64,000 nucleotides of DNA from Lepas anatifera (lineage: Eukaryota > Arthropoda > Thecostraca > Lepadidae), in the NCBI GenBank assembly GCA_034440635.1, contig JAOTON010000202.1:124001-188000 (forward strand), given 5' to 3'. The notes beneath the pieces are model-generated. The model was given only the letters and a program-made list of their open reading frames with translations. It did not search any database and had not been told where the DNA came from. Below are positions 9,509 to 20,700 of the stretch, piece after piece. Each line of letters starts with the position of its first letter. Position 1 is the first letter of the stretch. A program made the translations under genes and the position numbers.

Positions 9509-10342
9509 GAGCCCCTTTTCTTGGCGCCCATCAGGCCGTCCGTCCCCCTCCCCCCACCACGTGGCGCAATCACTTTTTGGCGTAGGTGGACGCCCGCTGC
9601 GGGCTGGGAGGATCTCCCGACCCGCACTAGTTCTCCGCCAGGTCTTCCGACCGAAAATCCTCCCGCCCCTCAGGCACCTAAAATCACCAGGAAGACCTGG
9701 ACACCAGCAGCAGGGTGGCAAAGCCACTCTGCACGAGTGACTGAAAAGTCTGATTTCCCCTCGCTACCTGCCCCCAAGCACTCTAAATTCACCGGTGCTC
9801 CCCTTCCCAGGCGCCGCCAAAGGCAGGCTCCGAGAAGGCCTTTAACGAGTGGCAGCCCACCCCCTCAGGGTAAAACGGCTGCCACTCAAACCAAAATCCA
9901 AAAAGTAAATATTTCAACACAAACTGAATCTGCTCCTCTCTCCTTGGAAAGAAGCGATGCTTCTTTCCAAACAGCACCGGCCACCCGCACTTGCGGATCC
10001 CAAACCGACCTCATAGGTCATTTTATGCAGTTTCAGTTTTCAAGTGACCTTGAAACGTCAGACGACAAAAGTCAGTCTGACAACGAGCTGTCCGGGACAG
10101 AGACCGTCTCTGACACCAGCAGTGCTTCAGAGACGAGCTCTGCAAAAACTGTTATAAACACTTCCAGAGCTCCCCTCCTGGAAACCCCCAGCCCCGGCTC
10201 CTCCAGCCCCGGCAGCTCACCCGTAGCGAGGAAAATTAGCTTTTCTAGACACTCCACCCCAGTTTCTCCTGCTAGCGATAGCAGCAGCAGCAGGTGCTCG
10301 TATAACCTTCGCAAACGTAGATCCCCTAATCACAAACGTTAA
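9506..10342 (+). CDS. ORF1b: Pro/Ser-rich basic-tailed protein, function unknown (copy 2, intact)
   Basis: A 278-codon ORF between the zinc-knuckle ORF1 and ORF2. I chose the start at the TAATG overlap (MEPLFLAPIRP); the frame is open upstream to 9359, so it could instead be made as a -1 frameshift fusion with ORF1. The protein has an N-terminal Pro-rich region, two WTPAAGW repeats about 55 residues apart, a middle with repeated TQTE/SQTD-like words, an acidic Ser/Thr-rich stretch (SGTETVSDTSSASET), and a basic C-terminus (YNLRKRRSPNHKR). It shows no cysteine knuckle or enzyme motif. The stop lies eight bases before the ORF2 ATG. It may be a detached C-terminal part of gag; disorder and the basic tail suggest nucleic-acid or host-factor binding. 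Confidence 0.65.
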   Translation: MEPLFLAPIRPSVPLPPPRGAITFWRRWTPAAGWEDLPTRTSSPPGLPTENPPAPQAPKITRKTWTPAAGWQSHSARVTEKSDFPSLPAPKHSKFTGAPLPRRRQRQAPRRPLTSGSPPPQGKTAATQTKIQKVNISTQTESAPLSLERSDASFQTAPATRTCGSQTDLIGHFMQFQFSSDLETSDDKSQSDNELSGTETVSDTSSASETSSAKTVINTSRAPLLETPSPGSSSPGSSPVARKISFSRHSTPVSPASDSSSSRCSYNLRKRRSPNHKR

Positions 10343-10350
10343 AAACCACC

Positions 10351-13300
10351 ATGGGTTCAATTCTGCAATGGAATACAAATGGCCTTATCGGGAAATTCCC
10401 GCTTTTTTCATCAATATTTGCTGAGAAAAAACCGGCACTAGCAGCATTACAAGAGACCCACTTTACTGATAAAGATAACGATAAATACAAAATCTCGGGT
10501 TACTCTTGGTATCGCCATAACGTAAACGCTGCTGTCCGTAAGGGAGGCACAGCCATCCTAATAGAAAATAGCATCCCACACAGTCACGTGCCTTTGGTAA
10601 CATCACTGGACTGTGTAGCTATTAGTTTGAAAATACAACACGTCCAATTGACGGTTGTCTCAATATACATATCCCCTTGCGACCCTGATCCAACGGATCG
10701 GGAACTCGCACAACTATTTAATCAAATAAACGGGCCTTTGTTATTACTTGGAGATTTGAATGGTCACCACCCATCCTGGGGCAGCGCCACGCCAAACCGT
10801 AGAGGTGAAATTATATATGACGCAATAGGTTTTCAAAATTTAGTTATCCTAAATAACGGCGCACCAACCCGCCAAGCAACGCAAAGCGGACATTTAGACA
10901 CAGCCATTGATATTTCGTGCTGCACGCCTAGAATTGCGTCACTGTTTACCTGGGATGTCGAAGGCAACCCAGGCATGAGCGATCACCTCCCAATCAAAAT
11001 CAATGTCCCCCAAGGAGCACTCGACCGCGTTGATCTGTTTACCCCTTCCTGGAGTCTAAAACGAGCGGACTGGACAAAATTTGAGGCAGAGGTCGACCTC
11101 ACACTGGTCACCGAAGGTGACCCACACTCGGCAGACATTGAATTAATACTAAGAGCCATAAGCTCAGCAGCACAAGTAGCAATACCGAAAACCAGAGGAC
11201 TCCGAAAGAAAAACGGAGCCCCATTGTGGAACGCAGAGACGGCACACGCCAAAGCTCAAATGATTAGAGCCCGCAAGGCATATGAGAGGAGGGCACACAG
11301 CCCTACTCGATCCGCACTTCGGGCAGCAAAAGAACACTTTCGAAACACGTGCAAGCGGGTTCAAAAGGACAGTTTCAACTCTTTTGCCTCCAAATTCAAC
11401 CGCTTCACTCCCACCACCCAAGTTTGGAAAACCATTAGAGCTTTCTCTGCGAGGCGACCACCCCGTGGACCTTTCCCTCAGCTAGAAATAGCTAGCCAAC
11501 CCATCACCGAACCTAAGGAAGTCATGGATAAATTTGCTGATCATTACGCCAGTGTCGCAGCTAATAACTCATACAGCCAGCGCTCCAAAGACCAGGCAGA
11601 ATGGTGCAAAAAGCACACATTCATCAATTATGGTAATCAAGAGTATTATAATGTACCATTTACAATGACCGAGCTAAATTACGCCATTAGCAAGTGTGGA
11701 AACACTGCAGTGGGCCCTGACGAAATTCACTACTCTTTCTTCAGGCACCTCAGCCAAACAGCACTAAAGTACCTGCTTTCGGCCATTAACAACATGTTTC
11801 TTAGCGACTCTTTCCCCACATCGTGGCGAGAGAGTATTATCATCCCCCTTCCAAAACCTGGCAAAGAAAAAACAGTCCCAAAAGGCTATCGCCCAATCTC
11901 GCTTACTAGCTGTGCTAGCAAGCTTGTCGAGCGCATGGTAAACGTTAGACTTCACGAGATCCTCGAAAAGAAGCTTGATGCTATGCAATCAGGCTTCCGG
12001 CGCGGGCAAGCCACCACTGACAATTTGGTGAAACTAGTCAGTGACATCCAAAATGGCTTTTACAAAAAGCAAGTAACAATAGCTGCATTCTTAGACATTA
12101 AATCGGCGTTCGATCGCGTACAAAAAGACGCCCTTTTGTTTAAATTAAGCAAGCTAGGAATTCGTGGCCACCTTGCAAAATTCATTGAAAACTTTCTCAA
12201 GGACCGAAAATTTAAAGTCCGTTGTGGCACCACATTCTCCTACCTGGCAACCCAGGACCAAGGCACACCCCAGGGTAGCGTTCTGTCCCCCACCCTCTTT
12301 TTAGTAATGATCAATGATCTCTTCGCCAAAAAGCTACCGCCTGGAATAAATTACTCCCTCTTTGCGGACGATGTCGCCATTTGGAAAACCACTGCAATCG
12401 ATACCAGGCGGTATAACGAACCAGAATTCCAACATGCAACTACGCAGTTGCAGGATAGCCTAAACGACATCAATAATTGGTGTAGTTTAATGGGTCTATC
12501 TCTCTCGGCGGAAAAATCATCCGTCGTTGTCTTTGCCAGAGCGCATTCCAGACACGACCCTCCACGGCTCCAAATCTCGGGTAAACCTATTGAATGCACC
12601 AATAGCTTCAAATTCTTGGGCGTCACCCTAGATTCCCGATTGAGTTTCAATGAGCACATCACCAAAGTCGTCTCTAGCTGTCAAAAGCGAGTCAACATTC
12701 TCCGCATGCTCGGCGGCACAGAGTATGGCGGGGATCGAAAGACCCTGCTTATGCTCTACAAGTCCCTGATTCGGTCCATTCTCGAATATAATTCGTTCGT
12801 TTTTGACTCGACGAACAAGACCAATAAATTAACCCGCGCCCCACCGGGGGTCCGGCGCCACCTTCGCCCCACCGGGGGGCCATCGATGGCCCCCCTCTAA
12901 CTCCGAAAATATGGGCGTTAGCGCAAATCTGCAAAGTGCAATAGAAAGCTCGCGTGAATTCAGTAAGAAATTACTTCGCATGTTTTAGTGCTCAGGTCAA
13001 TGGTTTGACCTCCAGAGGTCAAATTAGGTCAAGATCGGCTATTTTCACTCAAATATGCAATGATTAAGCAAACTGGGCATAACTCTTATGTCATTAGAGC
13101 TATTGAGGCCTGGTAAAGTACATTTGATAGGAAATTGCCAGTACTTTTTCCGTCATGTGGAACGTAAAGACCTCCCGCCAGTGGTTTGACCGCCAGAGGT
13201 CACCTCGTGACCTAATATGACCTGAGGTCACGAAAGGTCAAAAAGTGACCTTGCCGTATATCAAATGAAAGCCAGTGACAAGAAAAACACGATGGTGTTT

Positions 13301-15100
13301 GTTTCACCGCTCTAGCTCAATTAGGTCAAACGTTATTGTCAAAATACTGTTTTTGACCTCTGGTGACCTTGGATGACCTTGGAAAAGTCAAAGGGCAAAT
13401 ATGACCCCTGGGATCCGTGAAAGGGTGTCCAAAAACGCTGTTCGGAGCAGTCTGAGTATTTGCAATCATTTTTGTGGCTTTTATATCATGAAATAGCTTT
13501 TCCCCATGCTTTTCCAATGGGAGAGGTCGCCTCGTGACCTGACCTCAGGGCACGAAATCGAAAAATCCCGGATATACACCTTGTAGACCCTGGAGGGGTC
13601 ATGAAGTGTAGGAAGTTTCAAATCGATCAACTTTGAAATGTAGCTCTTACAGAGCTCTAAAGGTGAAGTGAGGTGACCTTGGTTGACCTCGTCTGGTGAC
13701 CTGACCTTGGGTGACCCGGGGTAAAAAATTTCAGGGATGATGGGAAAATGATGCAGTGAGAGGTAGAGCCCTCCACCGCGGTGCTGCGCCTCGTCGTTTT
13801 TCTGCTATCCCGGAAAAACCTTAGGGGGGCCATCGATGGCCCCCCGGTGGGGCGAGGGTTAAAGCTAGAGCGAGTCCAAAACGCCAGTATCCGGGCAGCC
13901 ACAGGCGCGCTCGGAGAATCCCCCATCACCAGCCTGCTAACTGATAGCGGGCTGTGCCCACTACAGACAAGACGCGACGCCCAGCTTATTTCTTACTACA
14001 TCAAGGTTCAATCCACCGAAAATCACCCGGCAAAACAATGTTTTGCCCATCCCAGACGAGCAAATAAAGCCACTCTACAGAAGTGGCCCCCATTTAAGCA
14101 CAGAGTAGCGAAAACCCTGGAAAGCCTAAATCTTGCACTGCCAGCGACAATAGGCAAACCCCCACTCTCCCGCTTCTGGACTCGAAAAGAGCCCAAAGTG
14201 GAATTTCTTTTCACTTCCCGTAAAACGGACTTCCCAGAGGAAGAAGTCTCCCAAAAATTCCTAGAGTTCCGATCTTGTAACGCGGAAAAGACCTTTATAT
14301 TTACAGACGGCTCCAAAATAGGCGAAAAAGTAGGCCTCGGCATCTGGGGGCAAAACATTTGCCTTCAGAAAAGACTTCCGGACAACTGCTCCATCTTCAC
14401 AGCCGAGGCTGTTGCCATCCTAAATGCATTAGCCATAATCAGAACCCAAAATATCAAATCAGCCGTCATCTGTTCAGACTCTAAATCTGTCCTGCAGGCC
14501 GTCAGTAACGTAGTCAACCCCAACCACCACGTTATAGCAGATATTCAGAAAGGTATCGATGATACCCCTGATGTCTCTTTTCTTTGGATCCCGGGCCACT
14601 GCAAAATTCAAGGAAATGAGAAGGCCGATGAGCAGGCAAAAAAGTCCCTAGAACTTAGAGAGATCGCACCCTTAACGTGGTCCGGAGACGATAGCAAAGC
14701 TCTCCTCCAGGACACCATCCGGAAGCAAATTCAAAATAACTGGACTACAAACCACAGCGCCCACCTATTCTATATCAAGCCTAACATCGGCTACTGGCCC
14801 AGTTCAAACCAAAAGAGTCGCCGGCGCGAGGTTATTCTAACCAGACTCAGAAATGGACACACAAAATTAAATGCCTATTGGAACGCGGGTACCTGTGGTA
14901 CCTGCGACGCAATGGAGAATCCCCATCACATTCTCATCGATTGTCCCCAGCACAATACCCATCGGCAACCCATGCTAGATTACTGCCGAATCCAAAACAT
15001 CCCTGTAGACCTAAAAACTCTGCTCGGTAACGACCATCCTGAACTTCTCGAAAAAGTCTTTACATTTCTAAAGAACTCTGGGCTAGAGAAGTATCTATAA
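10351..15100 (+). pseudogene. ORF2 polyprotein (endonuclease-RT-RNase H) of copy 2, split by a TTAA element
   Basis: Nearly identical to the intact ORF2 of copy 1. Codons 10351-12832 carry the endonuclease and the whole RT (FADD near 12361). A 1026-bp element plus one TTAA copy then interrupts it, and the frame resumes at 13863 with the thumb-side region, RNase H (FTDGSK, PGHCKIQGNEKAD) and the Cys-His knuckle, ending at 15100. The interrupting unit is 1030 bases, one more than a multiple of three, which exactly explains the frame change. So the ORF was open before the insertion. As it stands, translation runs into the element and stops at 12900. Confidence 0.9.
12833..13858 (-). mobile_element. 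TTAA-flanked non-autonomous element, family A (copy A1)
   Basis: Inserted in ORF2 and flanked by TTAA at 12829-12832 and 13859-13862. The uninterrupted site in copy 1 (AATAAATTAAAGC) has one TTAA, so this is a true target duplication. Ends read CCCGCGCCCCACCGGGGG and, on the other strand, CCCTCGCCCCACCGGGGG. A CCATCGATGG palindrome lies near each end. The interior carries about two dozen GGTCA/TGACC words and no coding region. TTAA duplications with CCC ends point to piggyBac-like mobilisation (inferred). Orientation is opposite to A2 and A3. Confidence 0.88.
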
Positions 15101-15887
15101 ATCACCCCTCCCAGTATATATGATGAGGGTGCATGGTGCACCCCCAAAGTAGGACTTGCCTATTTTCCAATCATAGATGATCCACTGCGAAATTTAATCA
15201 ATAGTTTTGTAACCTTTAAATGGTTCATTGTAGGCTAAGGATAGGTTATGTTAGGCTAACTTTGAAATCAGGTTAGGTTAGATAGGTTAGATTTCTTCAC
15301 CGCAGTGATACCTTTCACTGCGGGTCTATACTAACCACACCTATACTCTTACTAACAATCTAACTATCCTCACACTTCTTTCTCTGCGCGGCGGCTGCCC
15401 AGCCGGAGAGGGGAGCTGCAACTTCACCTCCGGGTTGCAGGGTAAATTCGCGGCACCCTGGCCAGGTGTTTAGCGCACTTTCTAAAATACGAAATTATTG
15501 AGTTAACGGAGGTTTTCGAGTAACGTATACAAGCGGACATCAATAGCTGACACACAAAATTCTAAATTCTAAATTCCAAATTCTAAATTCCAAATTCTAA
15601 ATTTCAAATTCTAAATTTAAGGTCTTCAACCACAGAAATAACCTTTGCACTCTGCGGGTCTAAACTTATTAAAAGACCTCCCTTGGCATGGCTATGCCAT
15701 TGCCACGACCGTCCATTTGCAAGCTAAAACATCTTGCAACCCATTACTTGAAATAACTCCCATTGCTTTAACAGACTAACGTAGCTTGCCCTCACACAAA
15801 ATTCTAAAATTCTCCCACACACTCCTTTAGAGGCGGGCAAAGGTGCTATGCACAGAACGCCTAATAAAAAGCCATAAGCAAGCAAGC
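15101..15887 (+). other. 3' UTR and AAGC tail of copy 2
   Basis: Matches the copy 1 3' UTR, with a shorter TTCTAAAT-type minisatellite (about 15555-15620). It ends in AAGC tetranucleotide repeats after TAATAAAAAGCC. The target duplication AATTTCTTGTA follows at 15888-15898. Confidence 0.75.
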
Positions 15888-15898
15888 AATTTCTTGTA

Positions 15899-16256
15899 AT
15901 CAACCGAATTGGAATAATCTGATGAAATTGCGGTTTTCACATGTGTCTGAGCCCATACCCTTTCCCCTTCCCCAGCCTTGTTTGCCTGATAAGTAATGGT
16001 ACATAATCGTACCTATTGAACGTCAAATGGGCATTACAGAAACACCGTCTTAAGAGAATGTGACTTGAATTGGCACCAGTCTTGCTGGCTTTCGTCTCCC
16101 CCTCTCTCTCTCTCTCTCGCACGCGCGCTATCTCGAATCTCCTTAGGTACATTCGATCCGCTGCCAGGACCACCGCACATTTGACACCAAGCACTGACAC
16201 TGGATATTGTCGCTCATTTGGGAGGGTAGGCTCGCTAAATACGAAGTAGTCACGCA
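15899..16256. other. Intergenic stretch with (CT)n run upstream of the transposase-like gene
   Basis: Unique-looking sequence after the target duplication of copy 2. It contains a CT microsatellite at about 16101-16118 followed by alternating CG bases, and no ORF worth reporting. It is the likely upstream region of the gene that starts at 16353. Confidence 0.4.
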
Positions 16257-16292
16257 TCAGTTTGGCTGACGGCGTGACTTAAAGTGGTCGTG
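16257..16292 (+). promoter_or_regulatory. Candidate Inr + DPE core promoter
   Basis: TCAGTT at 16257-16262 fits the arthropod initiator. Taking its A (16259) as +1, GGTCG falls exactly at +28 to +32 (16286-16290), which fits the downstream promoter element. No TATA box is visible. The first ATG downstream is 16353, the start chosen for the gene, which gives a 94-base leader. Spacing and motif match are seen; function is inferred. Confidence 0.45.
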
Positions 16293-16352
16293 GTACTGTC
16301 CGCTGCGTTAGTAGTCGGCGTATTTCACGCGCTAAAGCCATCATTTTTAGCT

Positions 16353-18976
16353 ATGGCTAGTGGTAGGAAATCTGAGCTAAAAACTCGGAAAACTCGACAA
16401 GGTACCGACAATTTTGTCGTGGGCCAACCTGCTGATCTTCCCACAAACGTGTTACCAACGAGGAAGCAGTTTATCAACTGTTTTCGAAACATACAGCGGG
16501 AGATAGACCCTTTAACCAGACGGCTGACATCTGCGGCAAAAGCAAAGAAGCTGGCGTGCGATCGAGTTGCAAGCACTTGGCGTCAGGAGGGGATTCCAAC
16601 GGTTAGTGGATCTCGTATCAGCCAACTGGGTGACATCTGTCATAGACGTTTCAAAAAACTTATGAAAACTCCCAAGCGCGATCGGGATGATACCGTAAGG
16701 GAGAGGGAAGAGACGTGGTTCTCCAAACTATTTGACATTGCTGCTTGTAAATGTTCATACCCTCTGAACTGTCCCTGTGGCAGAGACGATAAGGTGCCGG
16801 AGCTAGAAGTTGCGTTTCTCCATGATCAGAGAACCGTGAGAAGAATCACGACCGGCTCCATCGACCACGAAGAAAGTCGTCGCAGGCGAGTGCAACAAGA
16901 TAGGAGGGAAAGAAGGGCACAGCAGATGACAAGAGAGTCTCCAGAAGGACCAGATCCATACCAGACACACTTAAAAGTGCGAAACTTGTATTTTAGGTAA
17001 ACCATTGCTCTGTTAATGTGCTCGATAGATAACTCCACTTTATGTTTTTCGAGCGTTATTTTCGACGCATGGAGTTTATAAGTATTTGTTACGTCCTCAA
17101 TAGACTAGTTAAAAGGACAGTAGTCTCCTGAGCGCGCTAAGCTGAGAGTATTTATCATCACTGGATGACCTCGTGCGATATGATTAGCCTAATAGCGCAA
17201 AAAACTCACCACAGTTGTAATATAGGTATTGCAGAATACTATGTAAGTTTTTTTCGTGATCGGAATCGGATACACATGTAATTAAATGAGAATGTCTTAC
17301 ATATCAATTTTGTTTTTTAAGTCGAATAATAGTGTCAGTCTCCCTTATAATGAGTCATTCTCCTATTTTTCGCAGGGATCCTCCTCTGAGGACCCCACGG
17401 ACACCGAAGCTGTGTCTTCAGCGGACAGCGCGGAGCATGAAGCGACCAGCAGTGAAGTAAACACGGACACACTGAGACACATGGCATTGGCAGCCGACAG
17501 ATACGGCGTGTCAAATCGTGCGGCTGCTGCTATTGTTAATGGTTTCCAAATTGATATCGCAAGGATTTCCTCTAGTGATACCAGATTCATAGTGGATCAC
17601 AAGAAAGTACAACGGGCTAGGGTGCTTGCTCGTATTCGAGAAGCAGAAAAGAGAAAAGACAAGGTTTGCGAATCTGAGTTGTCAGGTGTGTATTTTGATG
17701 GCCGAAAAGATACCTCGTATGTTATGATAGGCAGTCATCTAGATGAGTCAGGCCCCTCAACACGTAGAATAGCACAGCAGGAAGAACATATCGCTGTTGT
17801 TGCAGAGCCTGGCGGCGAGTATCTAACGCATTTTACCCCAGAATCAGGAAAGGCTCATGTAATCTTTAAGAAGCTCCATGATGTTGTTGAGGAATTTGGT
17901 GGGGACATAGCTGTGTTGGGGGCAGACGGAACCGCAGTGAACACAGGAAAAAATGGTGGCATATTTCGACTGTTTGAGCTTTTTGAAGGTAGACCAGTTC
18001 ATTGGTTCATTTGTCTACTTCACTCTAATGAGTTGAATTTACGTGAATTGTTCACAAAGCTTGATGGCGTTAGTGCGGGACCGAGATCATTCAGCGGTCC
18101 AATCGGTAAGAAACTGTCCGAGGATCACCACAATAAGCCATTAGTATCATTTAGTCCAGTACCTGGCAACCTGCAGATCCTGGATAAACAGACAATTGAT
18201 GCCCTCAGCACAGATCAACAGATACTGTACAAGCTGACTGCGGGCATCATTGGGGGGGAAATTGGCACTGAGCTTGCCGCCAGAAAAATCGGCCCTCTGA
18301 ACCAGGCCAGATGGCTGACGTTGGCGACAAGAATTCTTCGGCTCTATGCCTCAACTGAACAGCCAACAAAAACTTGAAGATGCTGACCGAATTCATTGTC
18401 AGGCATTACGTTCCCGTCTGGTTCCAAATCAAGTGCAATCCTCACTGCAAAGATGGATCCAGAAACTTATTCTGCAGCATCGAGCTCCTGAAGGGTTTAC
18501 CGCTCTCCGTACAGAAGATCGTGACGCCTGTCATCCAGCGAAATGGGTACTGGGCTCACCCAGAGGCGATTCTTATCGCCATGCTGTGCGATGATGATAT
18601 ACAAATCCGGGAAAAAGCGGTCGGGGTGATAACACAGTGAAGAGCAGCTGTGTCTGGTGAGGTGCGGCCTTACGAGATCCCCAAGATTGACTTCCAGGCC
18701 AATAGTTATGCTGAGATGATTAACTGGTCGAATGAGCTAGTGACTGAACCCCCACTGACATCCAAGCTCAGCGTGCCGGAGCTGCTCTCTTTTAGAGATA
18801 CAGCGCCCGCATACCCGGTACATACCCAGGCGGTAGAAAGGGCAGTTCAACTGGTGACTCAGGCTGGAAGCGCAGTGGTCGGAAGTGCTGCCCGTCATGG
18901 TTATGTTTGTGCGAGAATGCGGCACCGTGAAAGCATCCCTGTTTTTGAGTCGAAACGAGATTTTGTTGTTGATTGA
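16353..18976 (+). pseudogene. Intron-containing transposase-like gene (arthropod/cnidarian repeat family), decayed
   Basis: The pieces read as one protein. Exon 1 (ATG 16353, MASGRKSELK; first ATG of the leader) encodes an N-terminal region with an ITSAAKAKKLA-like helical part (residues ~60-75), a Cys-rich CKCSYPLNCPCGR and a charged tail. Exon 2 from 17376 encodes an RNase H-fold-like core: YFDGRKD, then LGADGTAVNTGKNGG, then CLLHSNELNLR, as in hAT-related transposase-like families. The C-terminal part contains VIQRNGYWAHPE and YPVHTQAVERAVQLV. The layout resembles a family of uncharacterised proteins repeated in arthropod and cnidarian genomes (from memory, not searched). Two lesions break it: a one-base loss in the A-run at 18368-18372 shifts the frame, and an in-frame TGA sits at 18638-18640. 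TIRs were not found. Confidence 0.7.
16997..17375 (+). other. Probable intron of the transposase-like gene
   Basis: The acceptor is good: a T-rich tract and CGCAG at 17371-17375, followed by the exon reading GSSSEDPTD. The donor is less sure. AG/GTAAAC at 16997 has the better consensus but would put the frame out by one; GTGCGA at 16977 keeps the frame but is a weak match. The region has several stops in all three frames. Confidence 0.5.
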
Positions 18977-19987
18977 CTTGACCTACGAGTTCGTTAAACG
19001 ACGTTTTTTCCATGTGTTGGTGACGCAAAAAATGGTTTGATAAAGATACAACCAGATGCATCTTGTTTTCTGAGGGCGATATGGCTAGATCAACACCATA
19101 CGCGTCACCGTCGACAAACACCGACACCAATATGGGACCAATCAGCCTTCAACCTTCTGCTGACGATAAATATCCTCACTCTAAAACTACTCCTAGAAAC
19201 AAATACTCGTCCAATTTCGGGTCAATGTTACATACTTCCCCTGCTGTGTCCTGCTTTCGTCTGTTTCGGTCACTTCCTTTCCGATGCATGTGTTTAGGCC
19301 TCAGGACATATGTAGATACGACTAAGCGATGGCAACGAGGGATGGGAAATATTTACTAAAGCCAGTGACTGTCCAGAAATCGAATTCTCGGTTTTCAGGC
19401 CTCCACACACAGTTAAAACCACTCCCTGGCGGCTTGACTCCCTCGACTGCGCTAGTTCTCCATTCTGCCACCAGGGGCACTATGACGGGCATCCCTCAGG
19501 AGAGAAGCGAGAATAACCGAGTCATGACACATTATGAAGTATAAATAGAGTCCTCTATAGGCTGGAATGATATACGGAGAACACGACAATGATGTTTTTG
19601 GAGCCCTCAGATATCTCACTCATGCATTAATTAGGCATTCTGAAGAAAAAAATGGGAAAAGTCCCTGCACAAATCGGTCATTCGCTACCACTCAGCATCA
19701 ATTTAAAAAATTGGAAAAAATCATATCATTTTCTTATACCCCACGGACAAATAATTTCCCCCTTTCACTTGTTTCCTGGAGAAAAACCCCTCCCCTGACC
19801 CGGCCTACTGTGGGGTCAATTCTGGCACATCACGTCATTTGTTTGGATTTGCGTTCATCACGTGAGCCGGCTGTTAGATTGTGACGTCACAAAAAGCTTC
19901 ACGGGCGAATTGTTCCAGAAGGTTGATCGGACTCCAACGTGAGTTATGCTACTGCTATTGGAATGTGGGGCAACAGTGGACGCCATA
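18977..19987. other. Sequence downstream of the transposase-like gene
   Basis: No convincing gene. It holds a TATA-like TATAAATAGAG near 19540 and a palindromic CRE-type TGTGACGTCACA at about 19880-19891. Small ORFs here lack codon structure or recognisable motifs. Confidence 0.35.
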
Positions 19988-20700
19988 TCACTCGTAGGAG
20001 AGAGGGGTCTGGCACCAACGTGAAATGGAGGGGGTCCTAAAGTGCCCCCTGAGATCTAAAGCAACCAAGAGGGTTAAAAAACGCCAGTTTGAGGGGGGGT
20101 GAGATCGGTAGTCATCTACATTATAGCCCACATTAATTTATTAATATTGATTTACCTATATTAATTTTTTAGGTCAAGGTCATTAAAGGCCAATGGCCTA
20201 TGGCGTAACAGTATGACATATTCACAATAATGTTCAATTTACATGTCACTACAGCAGCCTTTGGGCGGGAATTAAGGGTTTGACCTTTGACCTTGGCCTT
20301 GAGCAGCCTTAACTATGAAGTTATATCATAATATACTTAATGCTGAATAATGTCATTTGACAGAAATACTGGGGTCAATGACCTTGACCTGACCTTTGGC
20401 ATTGATTTTCATGCAGTTTGACCTTGACGTATAACCTGATTATATGACGTTATGACGTCACCACTCGGTCTACAGGGTGGGCGAACTGGTGCGACCGCGC
20501 CATTGCGACGGTCTCAAAATATAGGTCTGACTTTGAAAGTCTATAATCAAAAAGCTGTTTTAAAATTTCGTCACCAATCGACGCGCTCATAAATTCCCTC
20601 AAATGAGGCCAAGCAGCATTTTCCGGCAGCGAACGGTTCTCCGGCCACTTCGGAAAAATAGATGGGGGACTTTAGGACCCCCTTTCACTGTGCGTGTTAA
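19988..20700 (+). mobile_element. TTAA element family B (copy B1)
   Basis: Matches other B copies (33084, 50310, 56589, 59766). It begins near GGGGTCTGGCAC, contains GGTCA/TGACC-rich DNA and a TGACGTCAC word, and ends GACTTTAGGACCC...GTGCGTGTTAA with TTAA at 20697-20700. The left terminus is degenerate. No ORF. Confidence 0.65.

Larger units (their letters stand above)
7589..15887 (+). mobile_element. Full-length I-group-like retrotransposon, copy 2, with 11-bp target duplication
   Basis: Head-to-tail neighbour of copy 1. AATTTCTTGTA occurs just before it (7578-7588) and just after it (15888-15898), which marks it as an independent insertion into the DNA immediately downstream of the copy 1 tail. 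A few extra bases (CAGGA) sit between the duplication and the shared 5' start at 7594. The tail is AAGC repeats, unlike the ATTG repeats of copy 1. ORF1 and ORF1b are intact, and ORF2 is split by a TTAA element at 12833-13858. Apart from that insertion the coding capacity was complete. Confidence 0.9.
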
